From: Candidatus Binatia bacterium
GTDB taxonomy: Bacteria; Desulfobacterota; Binatia; HRBIN30
NCBI GenBank assembly: GCA_026004215.1
Contig: BPIR01000004.1
Coordinates: 124,001 to 188,000, forward strand
Direction of reading: 5' to 3'
Length of the DNA stretch: 64,000 bases
Shown: in pieces, positions 19,641 to 29,131 of the stretch
Position numbering within the stretch: the first letter of the stretch is position 1
How the letters are laid out: each line of letters begins with the position of its first letter
Program-made: the position numbers and the translations under genes
Notes under the pieces: model-generated
Databases searched by the model: none
What the model saw: the letters and a program-made list of their open reading frames with translations, nothing else
What the model was told of the DNA's origin: nothing

Positions 19641-20575
19641 CGACGGTGTTGGAGCTTATTGGCGTTTCGAAACACTTTTACCACCCGTGGACCTTTCGTC
19701 GCATTCCCGCAATCGAGGAGTTGTCGTTTGCCGTTCGCGAAGGGGAAGTGTTCGGGCTGATCGGCCACAACGGCGCGGGAAAGACGACGACCTTCAAAAT
19801 TCTCACTGGGTTGCTGCGCCCGACGCGCGGCCAGGTGCTATGGCTCGGAAAGCCGGAGCACGACCATCGTGTCCGACGGCTTGTCGGGTTCGCTCCCGAG
19901 CAGCCTTATTTTTACGACTACCTCACCGTCCGCGAAACGCTGGAATTTTACGCCCACTTGTACGGTCTCTCTCGTACGGACCGTAAGCAACGCATCGCGG
20001 ACTTGGTCGAACGCTTTGCGTTAGGCCCGAAGTTGGATGCTCGGTTGCGAACCTTGTCCAAAGGCAACTTACAACGGGTCGCGGTCGCTCAAGCAATCTT
20101 GCATCGTCCGAAGCTCGCCATTCTCGATGAACCCATGTCGGGGCTCGACCCCGTGGGCCGGCGCGCCATGCGGGACCTCATCGCACAACTGGGCAACGAA
20201 GGGACCACAGTGTTGTTTTCCTCTCACGTTCTCAGCGACGCCGAGATGCTGTGCGACCGGGTGGCCATCTTGGCCCGCGGCCGCCTGCGGGAAATTGTCG
20301 ACCTGAGCGAACATGGCGACGGGCAACTCGGTTACCGTGTCGCTGTAGCTGGCGTGCCGGAATCACTGTGGCAGCGATGGCAGCAGGAGAAACGCTGGCA
20401 ATTGGAAGGACGGCCGGAGCGTTGCGCGCTCGTCCTGCCGGCAGCCGCAGCCCTGCAAGGCCTTTTGCGGGAGCTTGTCGAAACCACAGCTCGAATCGAA
20501 TCGATCGCCCCCTTGCAATGGTCCTTGGAAGAGCGCTTCCTCCAGTACATGCCTCCTGGGTCGGTTCATGACTGA
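19637..20575 (+). CDS. ABC transporter ATP-binding protein (Myxococcus PilH-like by context)
   Basis: This 312-residue ABC ATPase of the ABC-2 exporter type has Walker A GHNGAGKTTT near residue 43, the Q-loop region GFAPEQPYFYDYLTVRETL, signature LSKGNLQR near 140, Walker B LAILDEP near 160 and the H-loop SSHVLSDAE. About 100 residues of divergent C-terminal domain follow. In Myxococcus an ABC ATPase and permease inside the pil cluster (pilH, pilI) are required for pilus biogenesis; position and neighbours here suggest the same role, but the substrate is unknown. It overlaps the preceding gene by 4 bases and the following one by 8. The partner permease lies one gene further on, at 22337. Confidence 0.93.
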   Translation: MTTVLELIGVSKHFYHPWTFRRIPAIEELSFAVREGEVFGLIGHNGAGKTTTFKILTGLLRPTRGQVLWLGKPEHDHRVRRLVGFAPEQPYFYDYLTVRETLEFYAHLYGLSRTDRKQRIADLVERFALGPKLDARLRTLSKGNLQRVAVAQAILHRPKLAILDEPMSGLDPVGRRAMRDLIAQLGNEGTTVLFSSHVLSDAEMLCDRVAILARGRLREIVDLSEHGDGQLGYRVAVAGVPESLWQRWQQEKRWQLEGRPERCALVLPAAAALQGLLRELVETTARIESIAPLQWSLEERFLQYMPPGSVHD

Positions 20576-22340
20576 AGCCGTGGGTCTATTGCGCGCGGAC
20601 GTACGGGCGACCTCTCTCGGCCGCTCCGCCCTGCGGTCGGCCTGGCCCTGGCTGGCTCTGGTGTCGGCGGCCGTGATCCCGTATCTCAACGCGTTGCCGG
20701 CATCGTTTGTCTTCGATGATTGGATTCAAATCCGCGGCAACCCTGCACTCCAGGGCGAGTTCGACTTATTCAAAATTTTCGCGGTGCCGTTGTTCCCCGG
20801 CAATCTGTATCGGCCGCTGACCATCGTTACGTTTGCCTGGGATCACTCCCTGTTCGGCTGGAGTGGCTGGTGGTTTCATGCGGTCAATGTGGCGTGGCAC
20901 GTGGGCGTGACGGTGCTCGTTGCCTGCCTCGGGTTGCGATTGTTTGCCCACGAACCCTTGCTCGCCTGGCTGGGTGCGCTCTTTTTCGCCGTGCACCCCG
21001 TGCACACCGAAGCCGTCACCGGGCTGGTAGGTCGCGCCGAACTCCTGGCCGCTTTCTTTGCTCTGGCTGCGATCTTGGCGGCCGCTCGGGCCGAAGAAGT
21101 GGAACGCCCTTGGGAGCGGCGCGGCTGGATGGCGCTCGGGTTGGCGAGTTTCACGGCAGCGCTTCTTTCGAAGGAAAGCGCAGTGACGGCGCTGCTCTTG
21201 GTGGTTTTGGTGCGCATGGCCCTGCGGGGCGAGTGGTCGTGGGCTGGCTTGAGCCGCGAGATGCGCAGTCTCGACTGGGTCGGCTTTGTCGCTTGTGCCC
21301 TGGCTGTTTTTGCGTTGCGGGCGCTGGCCATATCGTCGTGGGGCAGCACCGAATCAGTGGATCCGGTGGACAACATTTTGGCGTCTGTGCCGGCCGGGCA
21401 GCGCGTGGCCACAGCGTTGGCGATTCAGTGGGAAGCGTTCTCGCAGTTCGTCTTCCCGCTGGTTCTCAGCGCGGACTACTCCTACCCGCAAATCGTGCCG
21501 GTCACGGCATGGTGGCATCCGGCAACGGTTGCGGGAGGCGTCTTACTGGTGGTCACGGTTGCCCTGGCCCTGCGCAAGGACGCGCCGTCCGGCGTCATGC
21601 TCTTGTTTCCTTGGGTGGCTTTCGCCGTCACGTCGAACCTGCTCTTCCCCATTGGCACCGTGCGTGGGGAACGGCTGGCGTACTTTCCTTCCGTTGGCTG
21701 GTGCTGGTGGCTCGGTGCCGCGTTGTTGTGGGCAAGAAGGCGCCTGCCGGTCTCGTTCGTGGCCATGTTGGGATTGGCATTATTGGTGGGCTACGGTGCC
21801 CGGACTTACTGGCGCAATCGTGACTGGCGCGACCAGGCCACGCTGTTTGCTCGCACCGCGATGGACGCGCCCCGCAGCTCGAAGGCACACAAGAATCACG
21901 CCGTGGCGTTGCGCGATGCCGGCCGCTTGCGGGAAGCGCTCGCCGCGTACGAGCGCGCTTGGGACTTGTATCCGTACGAAGAGGGCATCGCATTCGGGAT
22001 GGGTGAGGTGTACGACCGTTTGGGGCGCAGCGCGGAGGCGGAGCAGTGGTACTTGGAGGCGCTGAAACTCGAGCCGCTGCATGCCGGAGCCTGGAACAAT
22101 CTTTGCCGCCTGCGCACACTTGCGGGGCGCTGGAAGGAAGCGGAGTGGGCATGCCGACACGGCCTGCGTGTGCAGGCGGCAAACCCCAATTTGTGGAAAG
22201 GGTTGGGTTTGGCGTGGGTCGGAGCAGGCCAAGTGTATCGTGGCCGCCAGGCCTTGGAAATCGCCCTGCGCTTGGAACCAAAAGATCAAGCGCTGCGTTC
22301 CTACTTGCATGACTTATCGTCGGCGGAGGCAAAACCATGA
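20568..22340 (+). CDS. TMTC-like multi-pass membrane protein with C-terminal TPRs
   Basis: The 590-residue protein starts at ATG 20568, eight bases before the ABC gene ends. It has about ten hydrophobic helices with an early acidic motif (FVFDDWIQI, residue about 50), then the TMTC/DUF1736-type region (LLFPIGTVRGERLAYFPSVG) and WRNRDWRDQATLF before TPRs (KAHKNHAVALRDAGRLREAL). TMTC proteins are GT-C-fold membrane proteins; eukaryotic ones are protein O-mannosyltransferases, and the bacterial ones are mostly uncharacterised. Its place between ABC subunits in a pilus operon suggests lipid-linked sugar transfer, perhaps pilin glycosylation, or export. That role is inference; the family call is good. 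Confidence 0.8.
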   Translation: MTEAVGLLRADVRATSLGRSALRSAWPWLALVSAAVIPYLNALPASFVFDDWIQIRGNPALQGEFDLFKIFAVPLFPGNLYRPLTIVTFAWDHSLFGWSGWWFHAVNVAWHVGVTVLVACLGLRLFAHEPLLAWLGALFFAVHPVHTEAVTGLVGRAELLAAFFALAAILAAARAEEVERPWERRGWMALGLASFTAALLSKESAVTALLLVVLVRMALRGEWSWAGLSREMRSLDWVGFVACALAVFALRALAISSWGSTESVDPVDNILASVPAGQRVATALAIQWEAFSQFVFPLVLSADYSYPQIVPVTAWWHPATVAGGVLLVVTVALALRKDAPSGVMLLFPWVAFAVTSNLLFPIGTVRGERLAYFPSVGWCWWLGAALLWARRRLPVSFVAMLGLALLVGYGARTYWRNRDWRDQATLFARTAMDAPRSSKAHKNHAVALRDAGRLREALAAYERAWDLYPYEEGIAFGMGEVYDRLGRSAEAEQWYLEALKLEPLHAGAWNNLCRLRTLAGRWKEAEWACRHGLRVQAANPNLWKGLGLAWVGAGQVYRGRQALEIALRLEPKDQALRSYLHDLSSAEAKP

Positions 22341-23107
22341 GTCGTGTGTTGGCCATTGCGCGGAACACCAGCCGCGAATCCATTCGGAACAAAGTGCTCT
22401 ATACCGTGATGTTGTTTGCTGCACTCCTCATTGGCATCGCGAGTGCGTTTGGGGCCGTATCGCTGGGCGATAGCATCAAGTTTGTGAAGGACTTTGCCCT
22501 CGCGGGATTGTCTCTATTCGGGGTGACCGCCACGGTCGTGCTGGGTGTGACCATGGTGCATAACGAGCTGCAGCGGCGCACCATTTACAACGTTTTGTCC
22601 AAACCCGTTACTCGCGCCGAATTCTTGGTCGGCAAATACCTTGGTCTGATGGCGACGTTATTGGTGATGATGCTCGGGATGGCTGGCGCCGTGCTCCTTG
22701 TGCTGGGTGCATTGGAGGGAAAGCCCGACTGGCAGCTCGTGCCGGCCATTCTCGCCATGGTGGGAGAAATCGCCATCCTGGCGGCTGTTGCCGTGTTTTT
22801 CAGCACTGTGGTGGTAACGCCGGCCTTGGCTGGGTTGTTTACCGTGGCGGCGTTTATTGCGGGGCGATCCGCTTCGTGGCTGACCCATTTCCAGAGCGAC
22901 GAGTTCCCATCCGCGCTGCAATGGGTGGCCACGGTATTGCACTACCTGTTGCCGCATTTGGACCAACTCTACGTGGCCGATCGTATTATTGCCGGCCAGG
23001 CATTGCCGCTGTCGTTGTACGTTTGGGCAGGTACGTACGCGCTCAGCTATGTCGTCTTGCTGCTTGTGGCGAGCCTTGCCTTGTTTTCGCGGCGTGAGTT
23101 TTTGTGA
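22337..23107 (+). CDS. ABC-2 type transporter permease (Myxococcus PilI-like by context)
   Basis: The 256-residue membrane protein has about six hydrophobic helices (VMLFAALLIGIASAFGAVSL, LLVMMLGMAGAVLLVLGAL, YALSYVVLLLVASLALF). The cytoplasmic loop EIQRR-like motif HNELQRRTIYNVLSKPVTRA is characteristic of ABC-2 permeases and probably contacts the ATPase encoded at 19637. It overlaps both neighbours by four bases (ATGA at the start, GTGA at the end), so it is translationally coupled. The substrate is not evident. Pairing with the ATPase is inferred from the operon. Confidence 0.88.
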   Translation: MSRVLAIARNTSRESIRNKVLYTVMLFAALLIGIASAFGAVSLGDSIKFVKDFALAGLSLFGVTATVVLGVTMVHNELQRRTIYNVLSKPVTRAEFLVGKYLGLMATLLVMMLGMAGAVLLVLGALEGKPDWQLVPAILAMVGEIAILAAVAVFFSTVVVTPALAGLFTVAAFIAGRSASWLTHFQSDEFPSALQWVATVLHYLLPHLDQLYVADRIIAGQALPLSLYVWAGTYALSYVVLLLVASLALFSRREFL

Positions 23108-24513
23108 TTACCCGGGAATGTGGCGGGCAACGACTCAGTAGCTGGTTCGGGAGTACGCTGATCGTACTCGCCGGTCTCGCCGCGTTGCATTCCGTGGTAC
23201 ACCACGGATTCCTTAACGTGGGCTTCGATGACCCGGGCTTTGTCACCGAAGTGGAAGCCGTGGGACCATGGTCGTGGCAGCGCCTCTGGATGTGTTTCGA
23301 CCGCTTTTACCTGTACGACTATGTGCCGCTACCCATGGTGTCGTTCTTGTTGGACTATCAGGCATGGGGGCTCGACCCGCGCGGTTACCATTCGACGAAT
23401 TTGCTGCTGCACCTTGCGGCCGCACTGCTCGTTCAGCGATGGGCTACGGTAACCTTGCAAAGCGCTGTAGGCGGCGTGTTTGCCGGGCTGGTGTTTGCCA
23501 TTCATCCGGTCCAGGTGGAGGCCGTTGCCATCGTCGCTCAGCGCAAGACTCTGTTGTCTGCGGTATTCTTATTGCTCGCCCTGCTCGCCTACCGCCGGTA
23601 CGTGGGCACGAAACTCGCCGTCTGGAATGCCTTGGGTGTGGCTGCCTTCGCGGCGGCATGCCTATCCAAGTCCAGCGTGGTCGTGTTTCCGCTGCTGTTG
23701 TTGTTGTACGACTGGCTGGAGCGGCGTCAGTTCGAGTGGCGGGACAAGATCGCGTACGGCGTGGTGGCGCTCGCAGCCGCGGCCGTGAGTGTTTACGCCA
23801 AGCTCGGGACCGTGGTGAAAGCCCCGCACGGAGAGAGTGTATGGATGTCCGCACTGGTGATGAGCCGAGTGTGGTGGGAATACCTGGCGGCGCTGTTCGC
23901 TCCGACCGATCTTGCGCCGGCCTACTACTATCGCCGCAGCGAAATTGCCGGTGCGATGAGCTACGTGGCGCTCGCAGCTCTGCTGGCGTTTTTCGCGATC
24001 GCGTGGCTGTACCGCGAGCGGGCGCGATGGACGGCATTTTGTGTCGGCTGGATGGTGGTGGCGTTGTTGCCGGTCGCCAACATCGTGCCGATCGCGGTGG
24101 TGCGGGCGGACCGTTATCTCTATCTGCCCATGATAGGATTTTGCTTGTGGATCGGCTCCTGGATGGTTGCGCGGGAACGTGCTCATGCCAAGGCGGGACG
24201 CAACCTGCTCATTGCCGCGATGGGAATGTGGTGTGCCTGGCTTGCTGGGGAAGGCGCGCGGTACGCCGAAGTGTTCCGGGACGATGTGAGCGCGCGAGCG
24301 CGTGCGGTCGAGCGGCACCCGTGGGCAGCCCCGGCGCACTACTTGCTGGCTTTGGCGTGGCTCGATCGCGGCGATGTTTCGCGCGCCGAGACGTTGGCGC
24401 GCATGGCTGTGGACCGCGATCCCACATTCACGCGAGCCGCCAATTTGTTGTCCGAGCTGGAGGCGAGAAAGGGAGCGCGGGTGCCGAGCTCCGGGGGGAC
24501 CAGCGAACAATGA
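23104..24513 (+). CDS. Second TMTC-like membrane protein
   Basis: This 469-residue protein starts at GTG 23104 overlapping the permease stop (GTGA). It shares the layout of the protein at 20568: an early acidic pair (NVGFDDPGF), about ten hydrophobic helices, HPVQVEAVAIVAQRKTLLSA (a region matching HPVHTEAVTGLVGRAELLAA in the first copy), and ADRYLYLPMIGFCLWIG. The TPR-like tail is much shorter (AHYLLALAWLDRGDVSRAET). The two genes look like diverged paralogues split by the permease gene. Enzymatic activity is unproven. Its stop overlaps the pilD start by four bases. Confidence 0.78.
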   Translation: MITRECGGQRLSSWFGSTLIVLAGLAALHSVVHHGFLNVGFDDPGFVTEVEAVGPWSWQRLWMCFDRFYLYDYVPLPMVSFLLDYQAWGLDPRGYHSTNLLLHLAAALLVQRWATVTLQSAVGGVFAGLVFAIHPVQVEAVAIVAQRKTLLSAVFLLLALLAYRRYVGTKLAVWNALGVAAFAAACLSKSSVVVFPLLLLLYDWLERRQFEWRDKIAYGVVALAAAAVSVYAKLGTVVKAPHGESVWMSALVMSRVWWEYLAALFAPTDLAPAYYYRRSEIAGAMSYVALAALLAFFAIAWLYRERARWTAFCVGWMVVALLPVANIVPIAVVRADRYLYLPMIGFCLWIGSWMVARERAHAKAGRNLLIAAMGMWCAWLAGEGARYAEVFRDDVSARARAVERHPWAAPAHYLLALAWLDRGDVSRAETLARMAVDRDPTFTRAANLLSELEARKGARVPSSGGTSEQ

Positions 24514-25295
24514 ACGATCCCTGGTTGCTGGGGCTGGCGTTTGTGGTGGGCAGCGCCGTGGGCAGTTTTTTGAACGTGTGCATTGCACGCCTGCCGCAAG
24601 GCAAGTCGATCGTGTTCCCGCCTTCGGCTTGTCCGCACTGTGGGACACCGATTCGCCCTTGGGATAACGTGCCCATTTTGAGTTTTCTCTGGCTGCGCGG
24701 GCGCTGCCGCGCGTGTGGGAAACCAATTTCCTGGCGCTATCCGCTGGTGGAATTCCTGACAGGTGCCCTGTGTGTGGCCAACGTTGTCTCGTTCGGAGTC
24801 ACCGCTTGGGCGGTCGTGGCCTCCGCTCTGACGGCAGCACTGGTAGTCGTGACCTTTATTGACCTGGATCACCAAATCATTCCCGATGTCGTGAGCCTTC
24901 CCGGCATTGGGATCGGGCTCGCGACCGCCTTGGCCGGTTGGGGCCCGAGTTTGCTCGATCGCGTCGTGGGTGTGCTTTTGGGTGGTGGACTCTTGTGGGC
25001 TGTGGCGGTGTTTTACGAGTGGGTGCGCAACCAGGAGGGCATGGGCGGTGGAGACATCAAGCTTTTGGCGATGATTGGGGCGTTTTTGGGCTGGCGCGGC
25101 GTACTGGTGACGCTGCTCGTGGGTTCGCTCACCGGGGCGCTTGTCGGGGGTGGACGCATCGCTTTGCGACGTGCCGATCCCGGGGTGCCTATTCCGTTCG
25201 GCCCGTTTCTGGCGCTGGGTGCGGTGGTGGCTCTCTATTGGGGTGAGGCCGTGATGGCATGGTACATCGAATTTGCCGCAGGGGTCAGGCCTTGA
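24510..25295 (+). CDS. pilD: Type IV prepilin peptidase/N-methyltransferase PilD
   Basis: PilD cleaves prepilin leader peptides and methylates the new N-terminus at the inner membrane. The 261-residue protein starts at ATG 24510 inside the ATGA overlap with the previous gene; the longer frame from 23268 is not coding. The bifunctional form is shown by the cytoplasmic tetracysteine module (CPHC at 41-44, CRAC at 66-69). Catalytic aspartates are in FIDLDHQIIPD (about 118-127) and GMGGGDIKL (D183). About eight hydrophobic helices follow. The gene completes the assembly set, although no prepilin is encoded nearby. Confidence 0.96.
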   Translation: MNDPWLLGLAFVVGSAVGSFLNVCIARLPQGKSIVFPPSACPHCGTPIRPWDNVPILSFLWLRGRCRACGKPISWRYPLVEFLTGALCVANVVSFGVTAWAVVASALTAALVVVTFIDLDHQIIPDVVSLPGIGIGLATALAGWGPSLLDRVVGVLLGGGLLWAVAVFYEWVRNQEGMGGGDIKLLAMIGAFLGWRGVLVTLLVGSLTGALVGGGRIALRRADPGVPIPFGPFLALGAVVALYWGEAVMAWYIEFAAGVRP

Positions 25296-26260
25296 CGGCG
25301 GAGCGCGCCTCCTGCCCCCACGTCCGCGAGGCCGGTGGTGCCACCAGGGCGCGCAGCGAAGGTGCGAGATACGCGTGGATTGCGACGCTCGTGCTGCCCG
25401 CGTTGCTTGGAGGCTGCGGAGATGACGGCGAAGCGGCGCGGCGCGCGCCGATCGCTGTTGTTTCGGCCCTTCCGGCGGAGATGGCCCCGATTGTCGCGCG
25501 GGTACAGGTGGCGGAGTCGCGAGTGGTCGAGCGCTGGCGCTTGCGTCGCGGTCAATTGGGTGCACGGGAGGTCGTTCTGCTCGTTACCGGCGTGGGCATG
25601 GTCAACGCGGAGAACGCCATGCAGGTGCTATTGGAGCAATTCGAAGTTAGCGGCGTGGTTGTTTCCGGCGTAGCGGGCAGCCGGGAACGCATCGGCGATG
25701 TCGTGGTGCCTGGGGTGTGGCGCTTGCCGGACGGGAGTGAATTTCCGGTAGAGGGCCGCTGGTTGACTGTTGCCCGCAGCCTCGGGGAGCGATCGCAGTT
25801 GGCTTTCGACGAGTGCACCGAAATCCCCGATCGTCCTACGGCCCCTCCTGTCTGCCTCGGCAGGCAACCGGCGTTGATTGTTGGAGGTGCGGGGAGCACG
25901 AACGATCCTTTTGGCGGTCGAGCGGCTCCGTGTGAGCGCGGGGGCGGTGAAGTGTTGGGCTGCGACGTAGACCCCTTGGAGCCGATCCCGGGCACTGCCG
26001 GGTTGCGAATGCAACCGCAAGGTGGAGGTTTTACGCGCTTGGCCGAGCAGCCAGTAGTTACCGACATGGAAACCGCCGTGATTGCCCGAGCTGCGCTGCA
26101 ACGGGGGCTTCCCTTTATTGCCTTCCGTGCAGTTTCCGACGGTGCCGGAGATCCGCTCGGGCTCCCAGGGTTTCCTGCGCAATTCTTCGTATACTATCGG
26201 CTCGCCGCGCGGAACGCCGCTGCGGCCACTTTGGCATTCCTCGACGCATTAGCGGAGTGA
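25291..26260 (+). CDS. Nucleoside phosphorylase/MTA-SAH nucleosidase-like lipoprotein
   Basis: The protein belongs to the PNP/UDP phosphorylase superfamily. Visible elements are IAVVSALPAEMAPIV, the loop TGVGMVNAENAM, SGVAGSRERIGDVVVP, the purine/ribose motif VVTDMETAVIARAA and RAVSDGAGDP with the catalytic-type aspartate. A hydrophobic segment ending in the lipobox LGGC (Cys about 42) precedes the enzyme domain, so it should be a lipoprotein outside the cytoplasm, unusual for this mostly cytosolic family. An internal Cys-containing insert lies around residues 165-215. I place the start at TTG 25291, overlapping the pilD stop (TTGA) with AGGGG upstream; ATG 25259 is an alternative. It is the last gene of the operon. 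Substrate unknown. Confidence 0.72.
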
Positions 26261-27250
26261 CGAGCGGCGGCCACGCCCGCACGCAGATAACTCGGCTGAG
26301 GTAGACCAATGCAGGCCATTGGGCGCCGTCAGGGTCAGGGATACAGCCCCAAGGGCTATCCCACAGGCCGCTGGCAGCAATTTGTGGGATGACTTGTGGG
26401 ATGACGGCGCATGGCCTGGACGAGAACCCGTGGCACGATAAGCCCCGCGTCGCTTGTGCCACCCGTTCGTAGGGGATCGCTTCCAACCCGCCCCTACGGA
26501 ACAAAAGGGACACCCACTTTTGACGGCCCACCCCACCAGAGCGCAGTTTCCGGCAGTTTCTGGGACACCCACTTTTTGGCAGTCTCTGGTGGCAGTTTCT
26601 GGCAGTTTCTGGCAGTTTCTGGGACACCCACTTTTGTGTCGGGCCCGGTTTTTGGGACACCCACTTTTGACGGCTCACCGCGCCAGGAAACAGCAGTTTC
26701 TGGCAGCAGTTCCTGGCAGTTCCTGGGACACCCACTTTTGTGTCGGACCCGGTTTTGGGGACACCCACTTTCGACGGCTCACCGGGCCAGAGAGCGCGAA
26801 ACACGAAACAGCACGAAACGACGCGAAACAGGACACCCACGAAACAGCGAAACAGAACAGCGAAACAGGACACCCACTTTAGTTTCGGGCGTACAGCCCG
26901 GGGGCGGCCATGAGGGCTGTGCGCAGCCACAAGGGCACGCGGGGCCACAAGAGTTGCCCCTACGACGGGCCACGCCTCGAGGCAGTCGTCCGGATGATCA
27001 GCGCCCCCAAAAAAATAAAAGGAACACGAAATTAAAAGGAAATTAAAAGGGACACCCACGTTCCGAAAAAAGCGGAAACAAAAAGGGACACCCACTTTTG
27101 GGGGCGAGCGCATTAGTAGCGAAAGAGCAGGGCTCGCTCCCTTCGGGTCACCGGTTTTTGGCTCGGAACGGCCCTCGGTGTGCACCCGTGCGTGTCAGGC
27201 AACAGCCGGGCTTGGCCCCGTGTGTCCCAGCAACGCTGAACCCGCAACAG
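26261..27250. repeat. Cluster R1: ten GGACACCCAC cores (plus orientation) in the gap between convergent genes
   Basis: Exact cores start at 26508, 26563, 26622, 26655, 26726, 26759, 26831, 26868, 27050 and 27086, nearly all followed by TTTT. The spacers are themselves repeated: GACGGC(T/C)CACC...CAGTTTCTGG recurs three times and TGTCGG(A/G)CCCGGTTTT twice. An inverted GTAGGGG/CCCCTAC pair lies at 26469-26497 and a degenerate REP on the minus strand at 26937-26963. Long open frames here (for example 26411-27046) are repeat read-through and have no protein-like composition. I see no gene. The cluster may also contain the terminators of the two convergent transcripts, but none is clear. Confidence 0.9.
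26591..26620. repeat. Three perfect tandem copies of a 10-bp unit
   Basis: GGCAGTTTCT is repeated three times head to tail, immediately before the GGACACCCAC core at 26622. Related CAGTTTC(T)GG sequences precede the cores at 26563 and 26726, so the unit is a cluster-specific spacer that expanded locally. Confidence 0.95.
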
Positions 27251-29131
27251 TTAGTCGCGCACGTCCCTCAGCATTACGGCCACCCATCGGCGGCCGAAAA
27301 ACACAATTGCCGCAGAGCCGGCTAACGCGATCATGCCCGGCCAGCGTGGTGCCCCGGGAGGTGGAAGGAGCAAGCGTACGCCGCCGCCCAGAGCCAAATA
27401 AAGCGCAACACTACTCGCTGCCACGGCGCGCAAACCGTGCAAGAGCCGCTTCACCGGGGCCGAGCGTGGCTCGCCCGCCGCATGCGCGGTGCGCGGCCAC
27501 CAGCCAGGCGGGTGCACTCGCTGGTAAAAGCGCAAGAGGACGTCGGGGTTGGTTGGCGTGGACCAAAGTGCCACCAGCACGATTATGCCCGTCGAAATCA
27601 ACGCCATGGCTGCGAGTTTGCCCCCGTCACTCAGGCCAAAGTTGGGCTCTGCCCAGAAGATCACCACGGGAGCAGTGACCATCGATGCCGCAACGGCCGC
27701 GACTTCGGCTGCCAGGTTGATCCGCTCCCAAAACCAGCGCAACAGCAGCACAGAGCCAATACCCGCGCCAAAGAGCAAGCTCAGCCGCCAGGCAGTTTGG
27801 ATCGAACCAAGCTGCACCATGATGGCGAGAGCCGTTGCCACGATGACGAGGTTCGACAAACGGGCCACCCAAACAAGCTCGCGCGGGTGAGGCTCGCGGC
27901 GCAGCCAGCGCCGCTGCACGATACCCAGGTACAAATCGTTGGCCCAATAGCTTGCACCCCAATTGAGGTGCGTGTCCACCGTGGAAGCAAGCGCCGCAAG
28001 CAAACCGGTGAGCATCAGGCCGCGAATCCCCAAGGGCAGTGTGTCGCGCACGCCAGCCACGAACGTGTACTCTCGGGCCGCGGCTAGCTCGTCCGTGACC
28101 GCGGAGGGCTCCATGGGGTACACCACCAGCAGCGCCACACCGATCGGAAGCCACAGCAAGCTGCGGACAACAATTTGTGCCCAGGAGAAGACCAGTCCGG
28201 CAACGACTGTGTCGTGGTCGCTTCGACAACCCATCGCTCGCTGCGCCAGGTACCCGGATCCGTCGCTGTTCATCTGGAACAACCACTGCAGCGCGATGAG
28301 CAGCAGGAACGGACCGAGCACTTCGCTTGGGGGTGTCAGGGCAAGTAAGTCCGCGGTACGGGGTTCGCCGTAGAGGTGCACCAGGCGGGTGACGAGGCTG
28401 CCCCAGCCCCCAGCTTTGGCGACAATGACCGCCGCGTAAATCGCCGTTGCAATCATTGCGGTTGCGAACTGTACGACGTCTGTGGCCACAACGCTGCGCA
28501 ACCCGCCGGTGGTCGAATAGAGGGTCACGAACAGCAGAATTAGGGCCAAGCTCAACACGTTGTTTGCCGTGGCGGTCGCCGGATCGAGACCACTGACACC
28601 GGAGGCAATCTCGAAGCCCGCACGGGTGATTGCCACTCGCCAAGGATCGTAAAGCAACCCCGGCAGCCACACGTGCCAAGGCAGGAATGCCTCGGCGATC
28701 CGCGTGGCTGCTGCCAAAACCATGGCGAGCACGGTGCAGTTGATCAGCGTGCCGAAGTAAAGAGCTTTGAGCACCCGTAAAGCCGCGACACCGCGGCCGC
28801 TATAGCGGAGCTCTACGAGCTCGGCGTCGGTCAGGACTCCGGCGCGCCGCCAGCAAGGCCCTAGAATGTACCCTAGAACGAAGAACGCGATGCCGTAAAT
28901 CCACAAGCGCCAAAGAGAGAACACGCCGCTCGTGGCAATCAAACCGGCCACTAACAAGGGCGTGTCTGCAGCATACTGTGTGGCTGCCATGGAAATCCCA
29001 GCCTTCCAGCCCGGTAGCGTACGGCCCGCGAGGAAGTATTCTTCTAGCCCTTCTGAAGCTCGAGCCCGGGCCCGAAGACCAGCCCCGACGCTATACGCAA
29101 CGAAGAGGAGGACTATAGTTAGGTCCAACAT
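27251..29131 (-). CDS. Sodium:solute symporter family (SSS) transporter
   Basis: The 626-residue integral membrane protein has about 13-14 hydrophobic helices. The N-terminus (VGAGLRARARASEGLEEYFL, AGRTLPGW) matches the SSS opening, where a residue run like S..EYFLAGR is typical. GISMAATQYAADTPLLVAG is the first Na-site helix, and STTGGLRSVVATDVVQF matches the conserved SSS signature. It probably co-transports a small organic solute with sodium; the substrate cannot be read from sequence. It lacks an operon partner and is isolated between repeat clusters R1 (plus orientation) and R2 (minus orientation). Start is ATG 29131. Confidence 0.9.
   Translation of the reverse strand: MLDLTIVLLFVAYSVGAGLRARARASEGLEEYFLAGRTLPGWKAGISMAATQYAADTPLLVAGLIATSGVFSLWRLWIYGIAFFVLGYILGPCWRRAGVLTDAELVELRYSGRGVAALRVLKALYFGTLINCTVLAMVLAAATRIAEAFLPWHVWLPGLLYDPWRVAITRAGFEIASGVSGLDPATATANNVLSLALILLFVTLYSTTGGLRSVVATDVVQFATAMIATAIYAAVIVAKAGGWGSLVTRLVHLYGEPRTADLLALTPPSEVLGPFLLLIALQWLFQMNSDGSGYLAQRAMGCRSDHDTVVAGLVFSWAQIVVRSLLWLPIGVALLVVYPMEPSAVTDELAAAREYTFVAGVRDTLPLGIRGLMLTGLLAALASTVDTHLNWGASYWANDLYLGIVQRRWLRREPHPRELVWVARLSNLVIVATALAIMVQLGSIQTAWRLSLLFGAGIGSVLLLRWFWERINLAAEVAAVAASMVTAPVVIFWAEPNFGLSDGGKLAAMALISTGIIVLVALWSTPTNPDVLLRFYQRVHPPGWWPRTAHAAGEPRSAPVKRLLHGLRAVAASSVALYLALGGGVRLLLPPPGAPRWPGMIALAGSAAIVFFGRRWVAVMLRDVRD

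Noticed and set aside
23268..24509. N-terminal extension of pilD suggested by the long open frame
   Set aside because: This part is the shadow of the second TMTC gene; pilD proper begins at ATG 24510 with the normal family N-terminus.
26411..27046. Long open frame through R1 as a gene
   Set aside because: It is generated by repeat units that lack stops (recurring TPTF, GHPL and DTHF peptides), has no start signal and contains no domain.
26508..27095. CRISPR array
   Set aside because: Core spacing is irregular (33 to 182 bases), spacers are themselves repeated, the core is only 10-15 bases and no cas gene is present.
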